DNA of 64,000 nt. Origin: Flaccisagitta enflata (lineage: Eukaryota; Chaetognatha; Sagittoidea; Aphragmophora). This document shows, in pieces, positions 1 through 58,775 of the stretch. How positions within the stretch are numbered: position 1 is the stretch's first letter; every line of letters begins with the position of its first letter. The notes beneath the pieces were generated by a model. It was not told the origin of the DNA and did not search any database. It worked only from the letters and a program-made list of their open reading frames with translations. The stretch is taken from the NCBI GenBank assembly GCA_965153355.1, contig OZ231127.1, forward strand, positions 7,874,001 through 7,938,000, written 5' to 3'. The translations under genes and the position numbers were made by a program.

Positions 1-289
1 AAAAACATTCATTCAAAGAGGACGCATCGTTGGCCTACTTGGCCTTGTTCTTTGGAAATCGCGTAACGGGATCGTTTAAGCGTCTTTTTTTCATATCGCC
101 ATTTTCTATTGCCATTCCAGCCGAACGCTCAATTTAGTCAGTGAATCTTTGCACAAATTTTAGAAGGAGAGTTCTTGCGAGGGTGACACGTCATAATACC
201 GGTGAAGTGCGGACTTGTAGTCATACATAAAGACACTTATGTTATTTCCATGTAATTATTCACGTCAGGGTTTTTAAGTGTAAGTATGC

Positions 290-1170
290 CTTAGACAAAC
301 CGAGTGTGCCGGAGACAGAGTATGCCGGAGACAAACTGAGTATGCCGGAGACAAACTGACTATGCCTGAGACAAACTGAGTGTGCCTGATACAAACCGAG
401 TGTGCCTGCAACAGATCACACCCCGTAATCTGGGGTGAGATTAAACCCCGGGGGTTGCTCGGGGTTGAACCCCAAGTAAACACCAAGGAAACCCCAAGCA
501 ACCCAAGCTCGGGGTTTACTCGGGGTTGCTTCTGGTTCACTCGGGGTTGCTTTGTCAGAAACAATGACAAATGATAACATCAACCCCAAGCAACCCCGAG
601 AAACCCCAAGCAACCCCAAGCGATTCCAAGCAACCTCGGGGTTTAATCTCACTGTTTTACATTACAGATTACCTGATGGATCATATGTGCCTGAAAGAAA
701 CTTGTGTGTCTGAGACAAACCCAGTGTCTCAGACAAACCGAGTGTGTCTCAGACAAACCGAGTGTGTTTCAGACAAACCGAGTGTGTTTCAGACAAACCG
801 AGTGTGTCTCAGACAAACCGAGTGTGTCTCAGACAAACCAGGTGTGCCTGAGACAAACCGAGTGTGTCCCAGACATACCAAGTGTGTCTCGTGATCCCGG
901 CCCCAACAACCTGCTCCCGGCCTCAACGACCTAATTCTGGCCTCAAAAACCTAATCCCGGCCTCTAAAAACATAATCCCGACCTCAACGACCTAAACCCT
1001 GTCTCTACGACCTAATTCCGGCCTTCACGACCTAATCCCGGCCTCAACAACCTGATGCCGGCCGCAACAATCTAATCCTGGCCTCAGCAACCTAATCCAG
1101 GCCTCGGCAACCTAATCCAGGCCTCAGCAACCTAATCCAGGCCTCAGGGATCTCCTCGCTATCTTGGCGA
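290..1170. repeat. Three adjacent minisatellites
   Basis: 290-400: tatgccggagacaaactgag units. 425-640: cggggttgctt units in one direction, then ccccaagcaac units in the other (inverted arrays). 690-890: tgtctcagacaaaccgag units (about 20 bp). 890-1,170: cctaatcccggcctcaacaa units. Confidence 0.88.
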
Positions 1171-1210
1171 CCTAATCGCGGCTCAGCAACAGTATTGTGG
1201 CCTAAGCATT

Positions 1211-1318
1211 TTTAGTCGCGTCCGTCTGGCCGTCGGTAACATTTTTGAATTCTGAGCGGTTTTGCGTTACTGCTCCTGCCCAACCGTCCGCGACGGGATT
1301 GCCGTGTATCCGGCCTGC
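1211..1318 (+). repeat. Short dispersed element (tatccggcct family)
   Basis: tttagtcgcg start, ctgctcctgcccaaccgtcc and gccgtgtatccggcct end. Confidence 0.8.
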
Positions 1319-2329
1319 ACAGCAGTCAACCTAGTTATGGCGTGGCAAAACGGCCTTAGTTCAGAGCTCTGATCAAACAAAGATGAAGGATTCGCGGAGG
1401 TAAGATTCATAAAATCACTTTTCTTAAAACTAACATCCATTTAAAGGGGACAAAATTTTTAGGATCATTTGAAAAAAAAACAAACGAAAATGACTTCAAA
1501 CAGGCAATTATCAAATTTCATCTGATCTTTTTTCTTTGTTGCTGCTTTTTTCAATTTTTCTCCACGATTGATCTTCTTCTCTATCATCGCTGTTCTTCTA
1601 TATCGTCTTCGAACTTTTCCTCTTTTATTCCTCTTCCTTTTTGTCGTTGTTTATCTCATTCATGTTTTTGTTCTTCTCCATCATTTCATTGTCATTGTTC
1701 TTCTGCTTTGCTGTTTTTCTTTCATTGTCATTGTTTTTCCCTTCATCGCCGTTGTTCTTATCCTTCATTGTCATCGTTCTTAACCATCATCATTCTTATT
1801 ATCCTTCGTCATTCTCCTTCATCCAGGAACAAACCCTAGGTTGAAAAAAATGGTCAAGATCCCCATGCCTAGGAAAATGTCTTTTTTGATGCATACGTTA
1901 TAAATTAGTGGCAAGAATGAAAAAATGGCATAGAAATGAAGATTTGAAAATCCGATGATAGCAAAAAATAGGTATCGTAAGCATTTTTTAGTTAAAAATT
2001 ATATTCCTGGTTTTTAAAAGTATGAAAAATATAAAAAAAACAAATTATTTTTCATTATTTTTGGTTATTTTCAGTCGCGTGAACGAGACTCTAGAAGCCG
2101 CTATGTTGATTGATCTGACGGTTGGTGCGTCCATCCGTCGGTAACCAAAACAAATAAACACCTTTTTATTCATCTTTAGGGTTACTTTGGTCATTCTAAA
2201 TGTAAAATAATTCATTTAGAATTAACTTGAGTCATTTTAAGTGACCTAAGTCACCTCTAAGTTATTTTAGTAATTTGCATCATATAAGTCAGAAAAGTTG
2301 TCTGAGACTATAAATGAAGTTATTATAGG

Positions 2330-2540
2330 TATTCAAAGATAATTATGGGTAAGTATAGGTAAAAATAGATAATTATAGGTAATTTAATGTATTTATAGGT
2401 AATTTTAGGCATTTACAAGTAGTTATAGGTAACTATAGGTAATTATGGAAAGATATAGGTACTTATAAATACCTTCATTACCTTTATTACCTTTTTTACC
2501 TTTATTACCATTATTAACTTATTACCTTTATTACCACGCG
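2330..2540. repeat. Inverted AT-rich minisatellite
   Basis: Degenerate taggtaattatagg units to about 2,480, followed by ttacctttattacc units of opposite sense, so the two halves can pair. Confidence 0.8.
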
Positions 2541-3542
2541 ACTAAGGTTTGTTGGCCTTGTTAAGCTTTAATCCACTAATTATTTCATAAAACTAGTTGG
2601 TTTATATCAAAGCATGCATATCTCAACAATATTTGTACACTTTCCATAATTTTAGGTTTTTAAAGAAGTATTTATAAGAACGAGCTGGAAAACAATAATT
2701 TGCTTGTTTCAACTAGTTTTTCTCAGCTTTTATCCGTAAACTAACCCTTCAAACTTACTAGAGAAGTAAAAACATTTTTACAGCAACTACAGTAGAGCTT
2801 AATTAGATTGCACCTGTCAACAAGGCATTCAACTTATTGTCCCCTGAGAGATTCTGTAGTTAATTTTATATTGGCAATAAGGCAGCTTCACTATAGGGCA
2901 CAGTTTGGCTCAGTCCTTTTAAATGTGCTCTAGTGAAGCTCAACTATATTGCCACACGTTTTAGATATTTTTTAAACCCCTGGAAGCTACAAATTTAATT
3001 TTTAAAAAAAAATATCAAAATGCTTCATTTTTGCTTTCTGTAGGCTTTGAATTCTATATTTCTAAGCAGATTTTTTATTTTTGCCAATGATATGTAGCTA
3101 ATTCATCAAAAAACACATTTCTCTTGGTCAGGAGTCTTGACCATTTTTTTCAACCTAGGGTTGGTTCCTGAACGCCGTGCATCGTCGCTCTTCATCAGCA
3201 GCGTCGTGGTTCTTCTCCGGCATCATCGCTGTTCTTCTCCTTTAATGCTGTTTTTTCCTTCATTGGTAGTCTTTGTCGTTTTACTACTTTGCCGCTCTGG
3301 AACGTATCATCATAAAGAATACCAGTACAAATCAAGTAATTTCTGATGTCAAACTGACGAAGGCGGGTGGTCATAGGCATTGATAACAAAAGCTAACTGA
3401 AAATTTTGGCAGCAGTGAACCGAAATACGCCCCTAAACACACACAAAAAAAAGTGTCACAGACCAATTGACCTTCCAGTGGACAGAGCGGGTCATAAAGT
3501 TGCGTGCACGCGCCAAAAATTAGTGAAAGAGAATGACAAAAA

Positions 3543-3690
3543 GAACAAGGCTGGATTCTCGCAGGACAGTCGCGGACAGTTAGGCAGGGGCACTAACGCA
3601 AAAACAGCTCGTATTTCAAAAATGTAACCACCGGAGGGACGGACTGACCGACCGACGTGACACGGCAAGGTCTAGAGTCGCGTATTCGAT
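3543..3690 (-). repeat. Short dispersed element
   Basis: Inverted: aacaaggctggattc...ggcaggggca...gacggactgaccgacc...tagagtcgcgtattcg. Confidence 0.75.
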
Positions 3691-4380
3691 ATTTCGACTC
3701 TGCCTCAATTCCGTTGAACTAGGTTGCTCTGAATCAAGATATTTACCTCTGTAGAAATTCATTGAACTGTTGTAACGTTGACATAGGGGGCAGGCGTGAC
3801 GACATGAGTGTTACATCCATTAGGCTTATGTTGGGAATGTTCTTCATTTGTTCGGAGAGTTAAGTTGCACGAACAACAATTAGATACGCACCTCATTTCA
3901 AAAACGAAAATTGAAACTAGAAATTTCACGACTTCTACGTTTGTCATTCTCTCAGTACGTAGTGAAACTAGTATTCGGCTTTTAAGGCAACAACCGCAAG
4001 AGAGGCGATCATTCCTTTTCTATTACGTCACATGGAAAGAGTGATAGAGTGTGGCTGGGGGTTGGGCGCCCCTGCCCACCCGACCTTAGCAACACGTCAC
4101 TTGTTTGATTAAAGCATGTGTCCGCTTTCAGTCTGACAACCTGGTCAGTCGAGTGCAAGCGACGTTAGCTCTATACTATAAATCGCATTCCCACTTCATT
4201 TCACTACCCTTACATAACATAACTAATTAAAAAGAACTACTCCTGCAAACTGCAGTTCTTTTTCACGGAGGCCAGTTTAAATACAAATTCTCAATTTTGA
4301 CGACTGCTACCACGCTAACATTGATATCTAGCCATCTTTATGCACATATCGAAAACTAGCTGTCTCCTCATTCTTCTTCT

Positions 4381-4590
4381 TTTTAGTCGCGTGCTACGAG
4401 ACTCTACACCCCGCTTTGTCGATCCGTCCGTCCGTCGCTCCGTCGATACGTCCGTCCGTCCGTCACACTTTACTTTTTTTGGGTTTTTGCGGTCTATGGC
4501 CTCACTGCTCCTGCCCAAGTGATCAAGTGACCTCAAATACGGCCCCTGCCCACCCGCACGCGACTGGGGTAGCGGTGTATCCGGTCTTTT
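4381..4590 (+). repeat. Short dispersed element, full length
   Basis: ttttagtcgcgtgctacgag, (ccgt)n-rich middle, cccctgcccacccgcacgcg, gtgtatccggtctt end. Confidence 0.85.
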
Positions 4591-5487
4591 TTTTTTCTTT
4601 TTTGCTTCTTATCATCTTCAGATCTTTTCCACATAAATCCTTTCAAATTATCATCGAAAATGCAAGAGAATCACGAGTTTTAATTTAGAATGTACAATTA
4701 TTAAGTTTGAAATTGATTTATTTACAAATGGAGGATAAAACTTTGAAGCAACACAATTTGGATGTAAATAAATAAACCCATCTACAATTTCTTTTACATA
4801 AAATGACTAATGATTAATGAGAGCCCAGTGTGTGCTTGACTCGTTGCACAATAACACTTAAAAAATCAATGGGTGGGTCAACCTAACCGTCGCGCGCGGT
4901 GGGCAGAGGCAGAATTCTAACCAAAACGCGATTTTTGTTGTTCCAAACACGTGAGGACGAAAACATAAGCTTAGTCGTAGGATTATTTACATATGACTTT
5001 CTGTTGGAGGGAGGGGGGGGGGGTTACCTCATACGGGGATCTCATGGTTCCCAACATCAGTATTTGACATTATTCGCTCTGACCAACTCAATTGGTCATT
5101 GTTTATTGTTACGCAAACTGATATGCACCTCAAACCAGAGATCTATCCCCACTTATTCTGTGAACGGTACAATCAATGTCTTATGCACATGAATCAAAAT
5201 ATAATACAAGCAAAAGGAGAAAAGGGAAAGAGTTTTTCTCATCAATAAGAAAATTAGCACAGACTGAAATCAACTTCCAAATGATATGATTTTTGTTTTT
5301 TGGGTCTCATATCATATTTTCATTTCCGTTACAGCAGGAATAAGAAGTATCCATTAATGTTACGCCCATCGGACTTGTGGCTTGAGAATGATGTTTTTGT
5401 TCTTGTTTTTGCTGTTGTTGTCATGGTCGTCGGTTTTTTTTGTTGTTTGTTTGTTTGTTGTCATCATGGTCGTCATTTTCTATGTTT

Positions 5488-5497
5488 TGTTGTTGTT

Positions 5498-5589
<92 letters not shown>
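5488..5589 (+). repeat. (TTG)n microsatellite
   Basis: About 33 units, one interruption (tcg). Confidence 0.95.
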
Positions 5590-5590
<1 letters not shown>

Positions 5591-5829
5591 TCAACCGCTC
5601 CAATTAGCTGTACATATTTGGCGCGCCTTTACGTTTGTAAGCGGGATTGATGATGGTGGTCACGGGTGGTTGGTAAAGGGCATTTTGGACCGGAGCCCAT
5701 TTACGCTTTTTCTTTTCTTCTTCAAATCTGCGGGGAAATAGGGCAATAAAATTGAATTAGATATTCCTGTGTGTTTTTGTCAATGGCGGATTTACTATGG
5801 CATATTGCTTATTTAGAATAAAGAAGCAC

Positions 5830-7195
5830 CAGAAGTCCTATGGCACTCACACTGCACTCAAACTGTACTCAAACTGCACTCACACTGCACCCCTACCTCG
5901 CTCACCTGGCAAACTCTCTTTTATCGGAGATGTAAGCGAGAAGTCTCCAGATAAGAAGCGCCGCGAGTCCGATGGCTAAAATGGAACTCAAACTGCACTC
6001 ACACTGCACTCACAATTAACTCACACTGCACTCACACAGTTCCACCATTACTATACTATTTGGTAATAGAATCATTTACGGCTTTAACATATTGTTTTTA
6101 CAAAAAATGGAGTTAGAGTGATCCATTCTACAATTCTTAATATAGTTCATAGGTGGGACATTCATTTTGGGTGCAGGTTATTAACCCTGGAGTACAGAAA
6201 GACCTCTTATGTGCATTAAAATGACTTCCATGAAAACGATGCCAAAATGCACCCCTTTTAGCCCTATATTTGACATAAGAAATTTCAGATATTGTTATTG
6301 TTCACTTAAAAATGAAAAATTCGGATTGAAACCAAACAACAAGTAAAGCATGAGAAAAGTCACGGAAAATATTTTCCATGAATTCTAGCATTTAACAACA
6401 ACTAACAAAGACTTCCAGGTTTGTGTTGCCAACGCCTAATACCAAGTCTTGGAACGGTGCTCACACTGCGCAAACACTGCACTCAGACCTCACCTGGCAA
6501 ACTCTCTTATATCCAAAATGTAATCGAGAAGTCTCCAGATAAGAAGCGCCGCAAGTCCAATGGCACTATGGCACTCACACTGCGCTCACACTGCACTCAC
6601 ACGGCACTCCGAAATGAAGCGTCGCAAGTCTGATGGCACTCACACTGCACTCACACTGTACTCACACTGCGCTAACACTGCACTCAGACCGCGCTAACAC
6701 TGCACTCAGACCTCGCTCACCTGGCAAACTCTCTTATATCGGAGATGTAAGCAAGAAGTCTCCAGATAAGAAGCGCCGCAAGTCCAATGGCACTATGGCA
6801 CTCACACTGCGCTCACACTGCACTCACACGGCACTCCGAAATGAAGCGTCGCAAGTCTGATGGCACTCACACTGCACTCACACTGTACTCACACTGCGCT
6901 AACACTGCACTCAGACCTCGCTCACCTGGCAAACTCTTTTATATCGGAGATGTAAGCGAGAAGTCTCCAGATAAGAAGCGCCGCAAGTCCAATGGCACTG
7001 TGGCACTCACACTGCGCTCACACTGCACTCACACGGCACTCCGAAATGAAGCGTCGCAAGTCTGATGGCACTCACACTGCACTCACACTGTACTCACACT
7101 GCGCTAACACTGCACTCAGACCTCGCTCACCTGGCAAACTCTCTTATATCGGAGATGTAAGCGAGAAGTCTCCAGATAAGAAGCGCCGCTAGTCC
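5830..7195 (+). repeat. 205-bp tandem array plus partial outliers
   Basis: Main units run from about 6,440 to 7,195 with a 205-bp period (6,787 and 6,992 begin equivalent positions). A lone partial unit lies at 5,830-6,040. Units contain an 11-bp sub-repeat (actcacactgc) and a non-repetitive part (gagatgtaagcgagaagtct and gataagaagcgccgcaag). Confidence 0.92.
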
Positions 7196-7302
7196 GATGG
7201 CCACTATGGCACCTGCTATGGCGGAAATCGTCAAAGGAAGGTTGAAAGACTCCGAGCAAACTGAAATGAAAAACAGAAAAGAAAAGAAAAGAAAAAACAG
7301 GT
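7196..7302 (+). CDS. Candidate small exon at the end of the 205-bp array
   Basis: Reads MATMAPAMAEIVKGRLKDSE then KNRKEKKRKNR up to donor AACAG|gtatta. A possible acceptor (tctccag) lies about 20 bases upstream of the ATG and occurs in every unit of the preceding array. No family recognised; short and basic, so weak. Confidence 0.25.
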
Positions 7303-8014
7303 ATTAATGCCAAATCATGTTAGAAAAGTTATCAGCCAGAGGACAGGTGGAGAGAACAGGTGGGAAGGTAATGAAGCACCAATCATGCCAGAACAGAAAG
7401 CCACGATAGAGTCAAAGAACAATGTTCATGTCTTTCCATGTTTATCCATATCAAGACCCTCAGAAATGTATGATCATGACATGTAATTTCAAGTAAGCGT
7501 AAAAGGAGAAACTTTTTTTTACGGTAGAATCCAACGAAGAGAGAAATCCACACTGCGCGCCTACATTGAAAGTGGGCTCCTTGACTGATATCGATTCACA
7601 TTTGTTAATAAATCAAAATGTACAACATAGTTTTTTATCCCTTTTCTGAAAATATACGTAGCAATCAAGCTCAAATATGTCATAGATTAGAAAACAAGGC
7701 CGGATGCACGGCAATCCAGTCGCAGACGGTTGGACAGGAGCAGTAATGCGAAAACCGCTCGGAATTCAAAAATGTGCCGACTGACCGACAAACCGACCTT
7801 GCGACCGTCACGGCAAGGTGTAGAGTCGCGTATCCGCGACTAAAGATGTAGTTGTTTTAAGTGGACACACATCTGATTGAGAAATTAAGAAATAAGAACC
7901 AGTCAAGAGCTGCCCAACACATCAAACTCAGCGTGCAGTAGAACAGTCTGAAGCGATGATCCAATCAAGGACTTCTGGATCATCATATATGTACACTGTG
8001 AAGTGGGCCTTCTT
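7303..8014. other. 3' flank of the integrin gene, no other gene seen
   Basis: Should hold the integrin 3' UTR near 8,014. I found no convincing polyadenylation signal by eye. Contains one short dispersed element. Confidence 0.5.
7693..7846 (-). repeat. Short dispersed element
   Basis: acaaggccggatgcacggca...gtgtagagtcgcgtatccgcgac. Confidence 0.83.
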
Positions 8015-53933
<45,919 letters not shown>

Positions 53934-54902
53934 TGAGGCGCTAATTGGGGCGCTAAACGGGACGCCAGAGGAGGCGCCAGGTGGGGCGCCAGATGAGGTG
54001 CCAGACGAGGTGCTTGAAGAGGTGCTACTGCTTCCGATGCCCTTTTCCTGCGCGTTGCTCCGTTTGCTGTATGATATCGATGACGTTGACGACAACGAAA
54101 ACGATGACGACAATGATGTCGTCGATGACGACGATGATGGCGTCGATGATGACGGTGACGTCGATGACGACGATGTTGGCGAAAGTGTTGAGGGTTTCAG
54201 AGTTTTTGTATCACAGTTGCTTGATAAAATCGGCGTTTGGCGATGGAAAATCGATGTTGTCGGAATTGGGGACGAAGCTGTCGGCACTGACGATGATACT
54301 GTCGGCTCGGGAAATGACGCTGCCGGCACTGTCAGCCCTGAAAGTGAAGCTGTCGGTTTTATCGACGAAATTTCCGACATTTCCGGTTTGAGAATTTGCG
54401 TCATTTCAGTTTTGATTTGTAAATCGGGTGGTGAAGTTTGAGATGGAGTTATTTCCGATGACACGCAATCCGATGTTGACGTGGATGTTGACGTAGATGT
54501 TGACGTTGATGAGTTGGTCGTCGTAGATGATAGAGGATGCTTCAGTGAAGAAAAGGAGATGATTTCGAGTTCTTGATCGCCGTCATTAACGCTGTCATTA
54601 ACATCACTGCAAAATAGAGTCAAACTCGGGCGTGGTCTCGCTGCCGGACGCGAACTCGAACTCGAACGCAGACTTTGACATGTACTCGGACTCGTTGATT
54701 TTGGACTTAGTTCATCATCATCACTTGACGGGAAGTTGCAGGGTTCGGGATGTTGTTGAAATCGACGAGGCTGTGGGAGATCCAGTTCGGGTGAGGTGGC
54801 GGAAATCGGTTCTGGAAAGGTTGGAGGATTCGTCGAGTTTGCCGTCAATTTCGTCGAAGAAGTGCTGGAGGGTGTGGCCGTTGACGTTGACGCCACGCCC
54901 AT
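53934..54902 (-). other. Open in-frame Ser/Thr/Pro-rich extension upstream of the integrin start
   Basis: The integrin frame stays open for 323 codons above the signal-peptide ATG, up to an ATG at 54,902 (MGVASTSTATP). It is rich in Ser, Thr and Pro with some less repetitive parts (SDDDELSPKS, DLQIKTEMTQILKPEMSEIS). A plausible acceptor (gctttccag) precedes it at about 54,947. It may be 5' UTR, an alternative N-terminus, or another coding exon. An extension before the leader would disturb secretion, so I do not include it in the integrin CDS. The opposite strand is also open (53,854-54,441, Asp-rich), which is expected from the composition. Confidence 0.35.
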
Positions 54903-55196
54903 CTTTCTGTCCCTCTCTCTCTCACTCGGAGGAGTAAATCTGGAAAGCATTCATCAAAAAGTAAGATTAGAAATCTAGATTGAATGAATATAAAACATAC
55001 GGAAAGAAAGGAAAAAGAGTAGATCAAGGCCGGATAAATCACCAACGGTGGCGCAGATTTGGTTGACATCAATCGGAGTGGAACCAGCCGGCATTTGAAC
55101 CGGCATAGCGACGGACAAATGTACTGATTGAAAGACAGACTGAAGGACAATGAAAACGCTGGTTTGAGTCTGACTGGTAAACGTAAAAAAATGGCA

Positions 55197-55340
55197 GTTG
55201 TAGAGAGACTTGAATCTAGTCACAGACAGACATGACAGACAGACAGACCAATGGTTGTAGAGAGACTTGAATCTAGTCACAGACAGACAGACAGGCAGAC
55301 AGACCAGTGGTTGTAGAGGGACTTGAATCTAATCACATGT
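55197..55340 (+). repeat. 57-bp minisatellite
   Basis: gttgtagagagacttgaatc and tagtcacagacagac units, about 2.6 copies. Confidence 0.9.
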
Positions 55341-55791
55341 ACGCTTTTAAAGAGGATATTTCGTCGAACACTTTGGGAAATGCAAATTTGACACCACTTA
55401 CAAAACGATGAAACCGACATACAATATTTTTCTTTTGTTTTTCTTTCTTTTTTCTTTTCTCTTGCTCTTTTTTTTTCTGTATGCTTGTAATTCATATCGA
55501 GGCATCAAATTGTGCCTACGTTGCCAAAAGCCATTTGATGTTTTTTTTTCCTTTTTGTTTATTTATTTGGCGACCGAGTTGATGGATACATCGAGAGGGG
55601 AAAAAAAAGGACAAATCAACAAAACAACAACAAAAACAACATCAATGAAAAAAACGGGAAGCAATTGTAATTGGCGATGGAAGCAAATACACAGTTTGTC
55701 GAATTTGGGATAAACGACGATGCATTCAGTTACAAACGGAATAGAATTTCACCGGAATTTTACTAATTCATCTCAACCAGTTGGTAATCTA

Positions 55792-55958
55792 TTAGTTGCG
55801 GACCGGCAACTCTATAAGAGGCTTTGTACGTCCGTTGGTCCATCCATTCGTTGGCCCATCTGTCCGTTTTGAGTTTGAGGGGTATTGGGGTGTGCATGGG
55901 GATTGGACGCCCCTGCCCACCCGTCCACGATGTTATTACAACCCTGCGTCACTTGTTT
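55792..55958 (+). repeat. Short dispersed element, cgtcacttgtt subtype
   Basis: ttagttgcggaccggcaact, ctataagaggctttgtacgt, gcgtcacttgttt end. Confidence 0.86.
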
Positions 55959-56026
55959 TTATAACATTTCCTCCTCTTGATTTTTTCCCTATCCCGTCCC
56001 CAATTTTCTTCCATTTTCCTTGCTTT

Positions 56027-56201
56027 TTAGCCGCGTGCTAGGCGACTCTATACCCCGCTTTGTCCGTCCGTCGGTCTGTCAATCCCCTTTTTACTTTTTT
56101 ATGTTTTTGCGGTCTTTGGTCTTGCTGCGCCTGTACAAATGCTCAAATATGGCCCTGCCCGCCGGCACGCGACTGGGGTAGCCGTGTATCCGGCCTTGTT
56201 T
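56027..56201 (+). repeat. Short dispersed element
   Basis: ttagccgcgtgctaggcgac...gactggggtagccgtgtatc...cggccttg. Confidence 0.87.
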
Positions 56202-56805
56202 CCAATTTTCCAACTTTGAGGTTTTTATCCCCAATTCTTTTTTTATAATCTTTATAATCTTTATATATCATGATTTCATTCATTGTCATCATTTTTAAGA
56301 AAAATATCTTCAATATTTTTTCTCCCATTTTTGTTTTCATTTTTCCTTTTCATATGCTTCTTTTCCTGATCCTTTGCTAACAAATGTAAAGCTTAGATAT
56401 AAAACCATTTCCTGGTTGATAATGGTCACGTATTAATATCAGCTCAATCATAGTTGCTTGTGTACTGCACATAACAGTATGTGGAGATAATGAAAAAGAA
56501 TGTGCATTACAAAAGTAGGTAAGGTGAAGAATTACAGGTATCAATACATTTCATAAGATACAGTTTGTTTTTCGACGTGTGGGAATGATCTTCACCATCT
56601 CCCCAACACCCAATTCTAGGCATCTTGTTACCCTTTCCAAACTTTCTTTGCTTTTCATTTTCCTTAGTTAAGTTTTGACAAAAGAAAAATCTCTTCCCTT
56701 TCATACTTCCTTTCTTTTCTGCTCCCAAACCGTCTTTTTGAAATTTTCTGTCTGTCTGACTGCCTCTCTGTCTTTCAGTTTGTCTACTGTCGGTCTTGTT
56801 CTCTT

Positions 56806-56865
<60 letters not shown>

Positions 56866-57128
56866 CATCCTAATCGGACCGCTCGGTAGTGCAACCACGA
56901 ACAAAACTCCTCCCCCTTTTCTTCGGACCACCCTATTCAACTCCCTTTCAAGTCCCTTTCAAGTCCGTATTCATTTTCATTTATCCGTTTGTCACTGTCT
57001 TTTTCTTTGTTCATATGTTTCTTTCTTTTCTGTTCATCCCTTTTACATCATTGCCACTGTTAAATATTTTTGGTTATTGTTGCCGCTCGTAGAGATCTAA
57101 AGAGAGGGCGTGCTTCTAGTGAGGACAC

Positions 57129-57357
57129 ACAAAGCCGGATACACGGCCAATAGGCAGTCGCTGGCGGGTGGGCAGGGGCACACTGAGAGGCAGGGTCAGT
57201 CAATCAGTGGGCAGGGGCTGTATTTTGGGTGGGTAGGGGCTGTTATGCTCAGAAATCATGAATACGGTCAATTTCGCAGCATCCAAAATTTCGCGTGACA
57301 GACGGACCGACCAAGGGACACACCCTCCTAAAGAGTTGCTTAGCCAGCGGCTAAAAA
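57129..57357 (-). repeat. Diverged short dispersed element
   Basis: caaagccggatacacggcca...gcgggtgggcaggggcacac...gacggaccgaccaa...gagttgcttagccagcgg. Confidence 0.72.
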
Positions 57358-57600
57358 CGCGTTTATTCTCGCCAAACGCGTTTCCAGCATGAACACATAT
57401 CTACAAAATTTAACTGTCCCATGAGGGAGTGAGCGAAGAGAGTGAGCAAGTTCATGCACGGAGTGAGTAAGCTAAGCGAGCAGAGCAAAGCGGAGCGCTA
57501 CGTCTTGAGTGAGCGAAGTGAGTGGTGCGAACGAACGAACGTAGCGAGCGACCGAGTGGCCCGTTAAAAACGCGAATGTTTCTGACAAGAAACGCTCTCG
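57350..57600 (+). repeat. Dispersed GAGCGAAGC-type repeat, copy 2
   Basis: aacgcgtttccagcatgaac, aaatttaactgtcccatgag, gagcgaacg-rich middle, end cgcgaatgtttctgacaaga. Confidence 0.78.
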
Positions 57601-58036
57601 TAGAGAGAGATGCTTGTCGTTCGGTGTTGAGTATTAAAGACCTCCTGCTGTGAGGCTTCACTGTCGGCCGACTTCGGCTTGTATGTAACAAGTTTCATCC
57701 TTTAAGCACTTCCTGGGACCACCTGTGTGAGATTCATTTATTTCTTCAAAATGTTGTGACAATTCGATATATTGTTCACGATAGTTGCTCTTTTGTTCAT
57801 GAATATAGTTTGGCGCATGTAGTGCTTACGATATCGTTGCGGAAGGCCGACAAACCAATTGCGTGTTCTCAAAAAAAATAAAAAAATAAAAAAAAATAAA
57901 ATAAAAATGAATAAAAAAAAAATGAATAGATAAAAAACAAATAAATAGAAAATAAGAAATAAAAAAAAAAGAAGAAATAAAAGAAATGAAAAAAAAAATA
58001 AAAAAAATAAAAAAAGAATAAAAGAGATAAGAAAAA

Positions 58037-58191
58037 ACAAGGCCGGATACACGGCCATCAGTTGCGGACGGGTGGGCAGGGGCGGAAATGCGCGTTTTCT
58101 CACTTTTCGACTCGTGGTTACGGACCGACCAACCAACCAACGGACGAACGGACAAAGCCTCTTATAGAGTTGCGTGTCCGCAACTAAAAAA
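58037..58191 (-). repeat. Short dispersed element, full length
   Basis: aacaaggccggatacacggc, ggacgggtgggcaggggcgg, agttgcgtgtccgcaactaa end. Confidence 0.89.
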
Positions 58192-58424
58192 CGGAGAAAA
58201 AAAAACTTGTACTCGTTGTAAAAACGATTGTCGTTGTTGTTGTTGTCGTCGTTTTGTGGACCAGCGCAGAACGCTGATCTGACGTCTTGATAATAAGATA
58301 AAAGTCAGACATAAATCCCTATGTAAACAACGAAATGAACCCTCCCTCAATCAACTTGATCAACGAAATCAGGTCAAGACAGTTTCTCCATCGTGACATG
58401 TTGTGGCTGCTGTTTTTGTATTCG

Positions 58425-58447
58425 TCGTTGTTGTTGTTGTTATTGTT

Positions 58448-58479
<32 letters not shown>

Positions 58480-58565
58480 GGTGGTGGTGGTGGTGGTGGT
58501 GGTGGTGGTGGTGGTGGTGGTGGTGGTGGTGGTGGTGGTGGTGGTGGTGGTGGTGGTGGTGGTGG
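58425..58565 (+). repeat. (TTG)n then (GGT)n microsatellite
   Basis: Sharp change from ttg to ggt units near 58,478. Confidence 0.95.
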
Positions 58566-58775
58566 TATTTGGGACGCCATCTAACTCATTTTGGTCTCTG
58601 GTTATCGTCCGTCTGTTGTTTTTCTGTTTTCCTCTTGTTATTTATCCCTCTATTGTCCTTTTGTTGTCCTTTTGTTGTTCCCTTGTCAGTTCGATCTACA
58701 TTTCTCAAATTTCGTCTGTCTTCCAGTTTTTATGAAACCAGAAAAACGGCATTTACTTCCACATTCTCCTCCTCT

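Larger units (their letters stand above)
1319..5487. other. No gene recognised
   Basis: Apart from the short dispersed elements and the AT-rich inverted minisatellite, this stretch shows pyrimidine-rich low-complexity DNA (1,530-1,830) and unique AT-rich sequence. Open frames are short and composition-driven. It is downstream of the integrin gene. Confidence 0.6.
55350..58000. other. No gene recognised
   Basis: Holds short dispersed elements, a GAGCGAAGC repeat, a (CT)n tract at 56,809-56,862 and AT-rich DNA (57,880-58,030 is aaataaaa-rich). No exon could be supported. Confidence 0.55.

Noticed and set aside
54975-55110. Minus-strand stretch AMPVQMPAGSTPIDVNQICA as an upstream integrin exon
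   Set aside because: Protein-like, but its possible donor phase does not fit the frame at 54,947 and the left part runs into a fragment resembling the short dispersed element.
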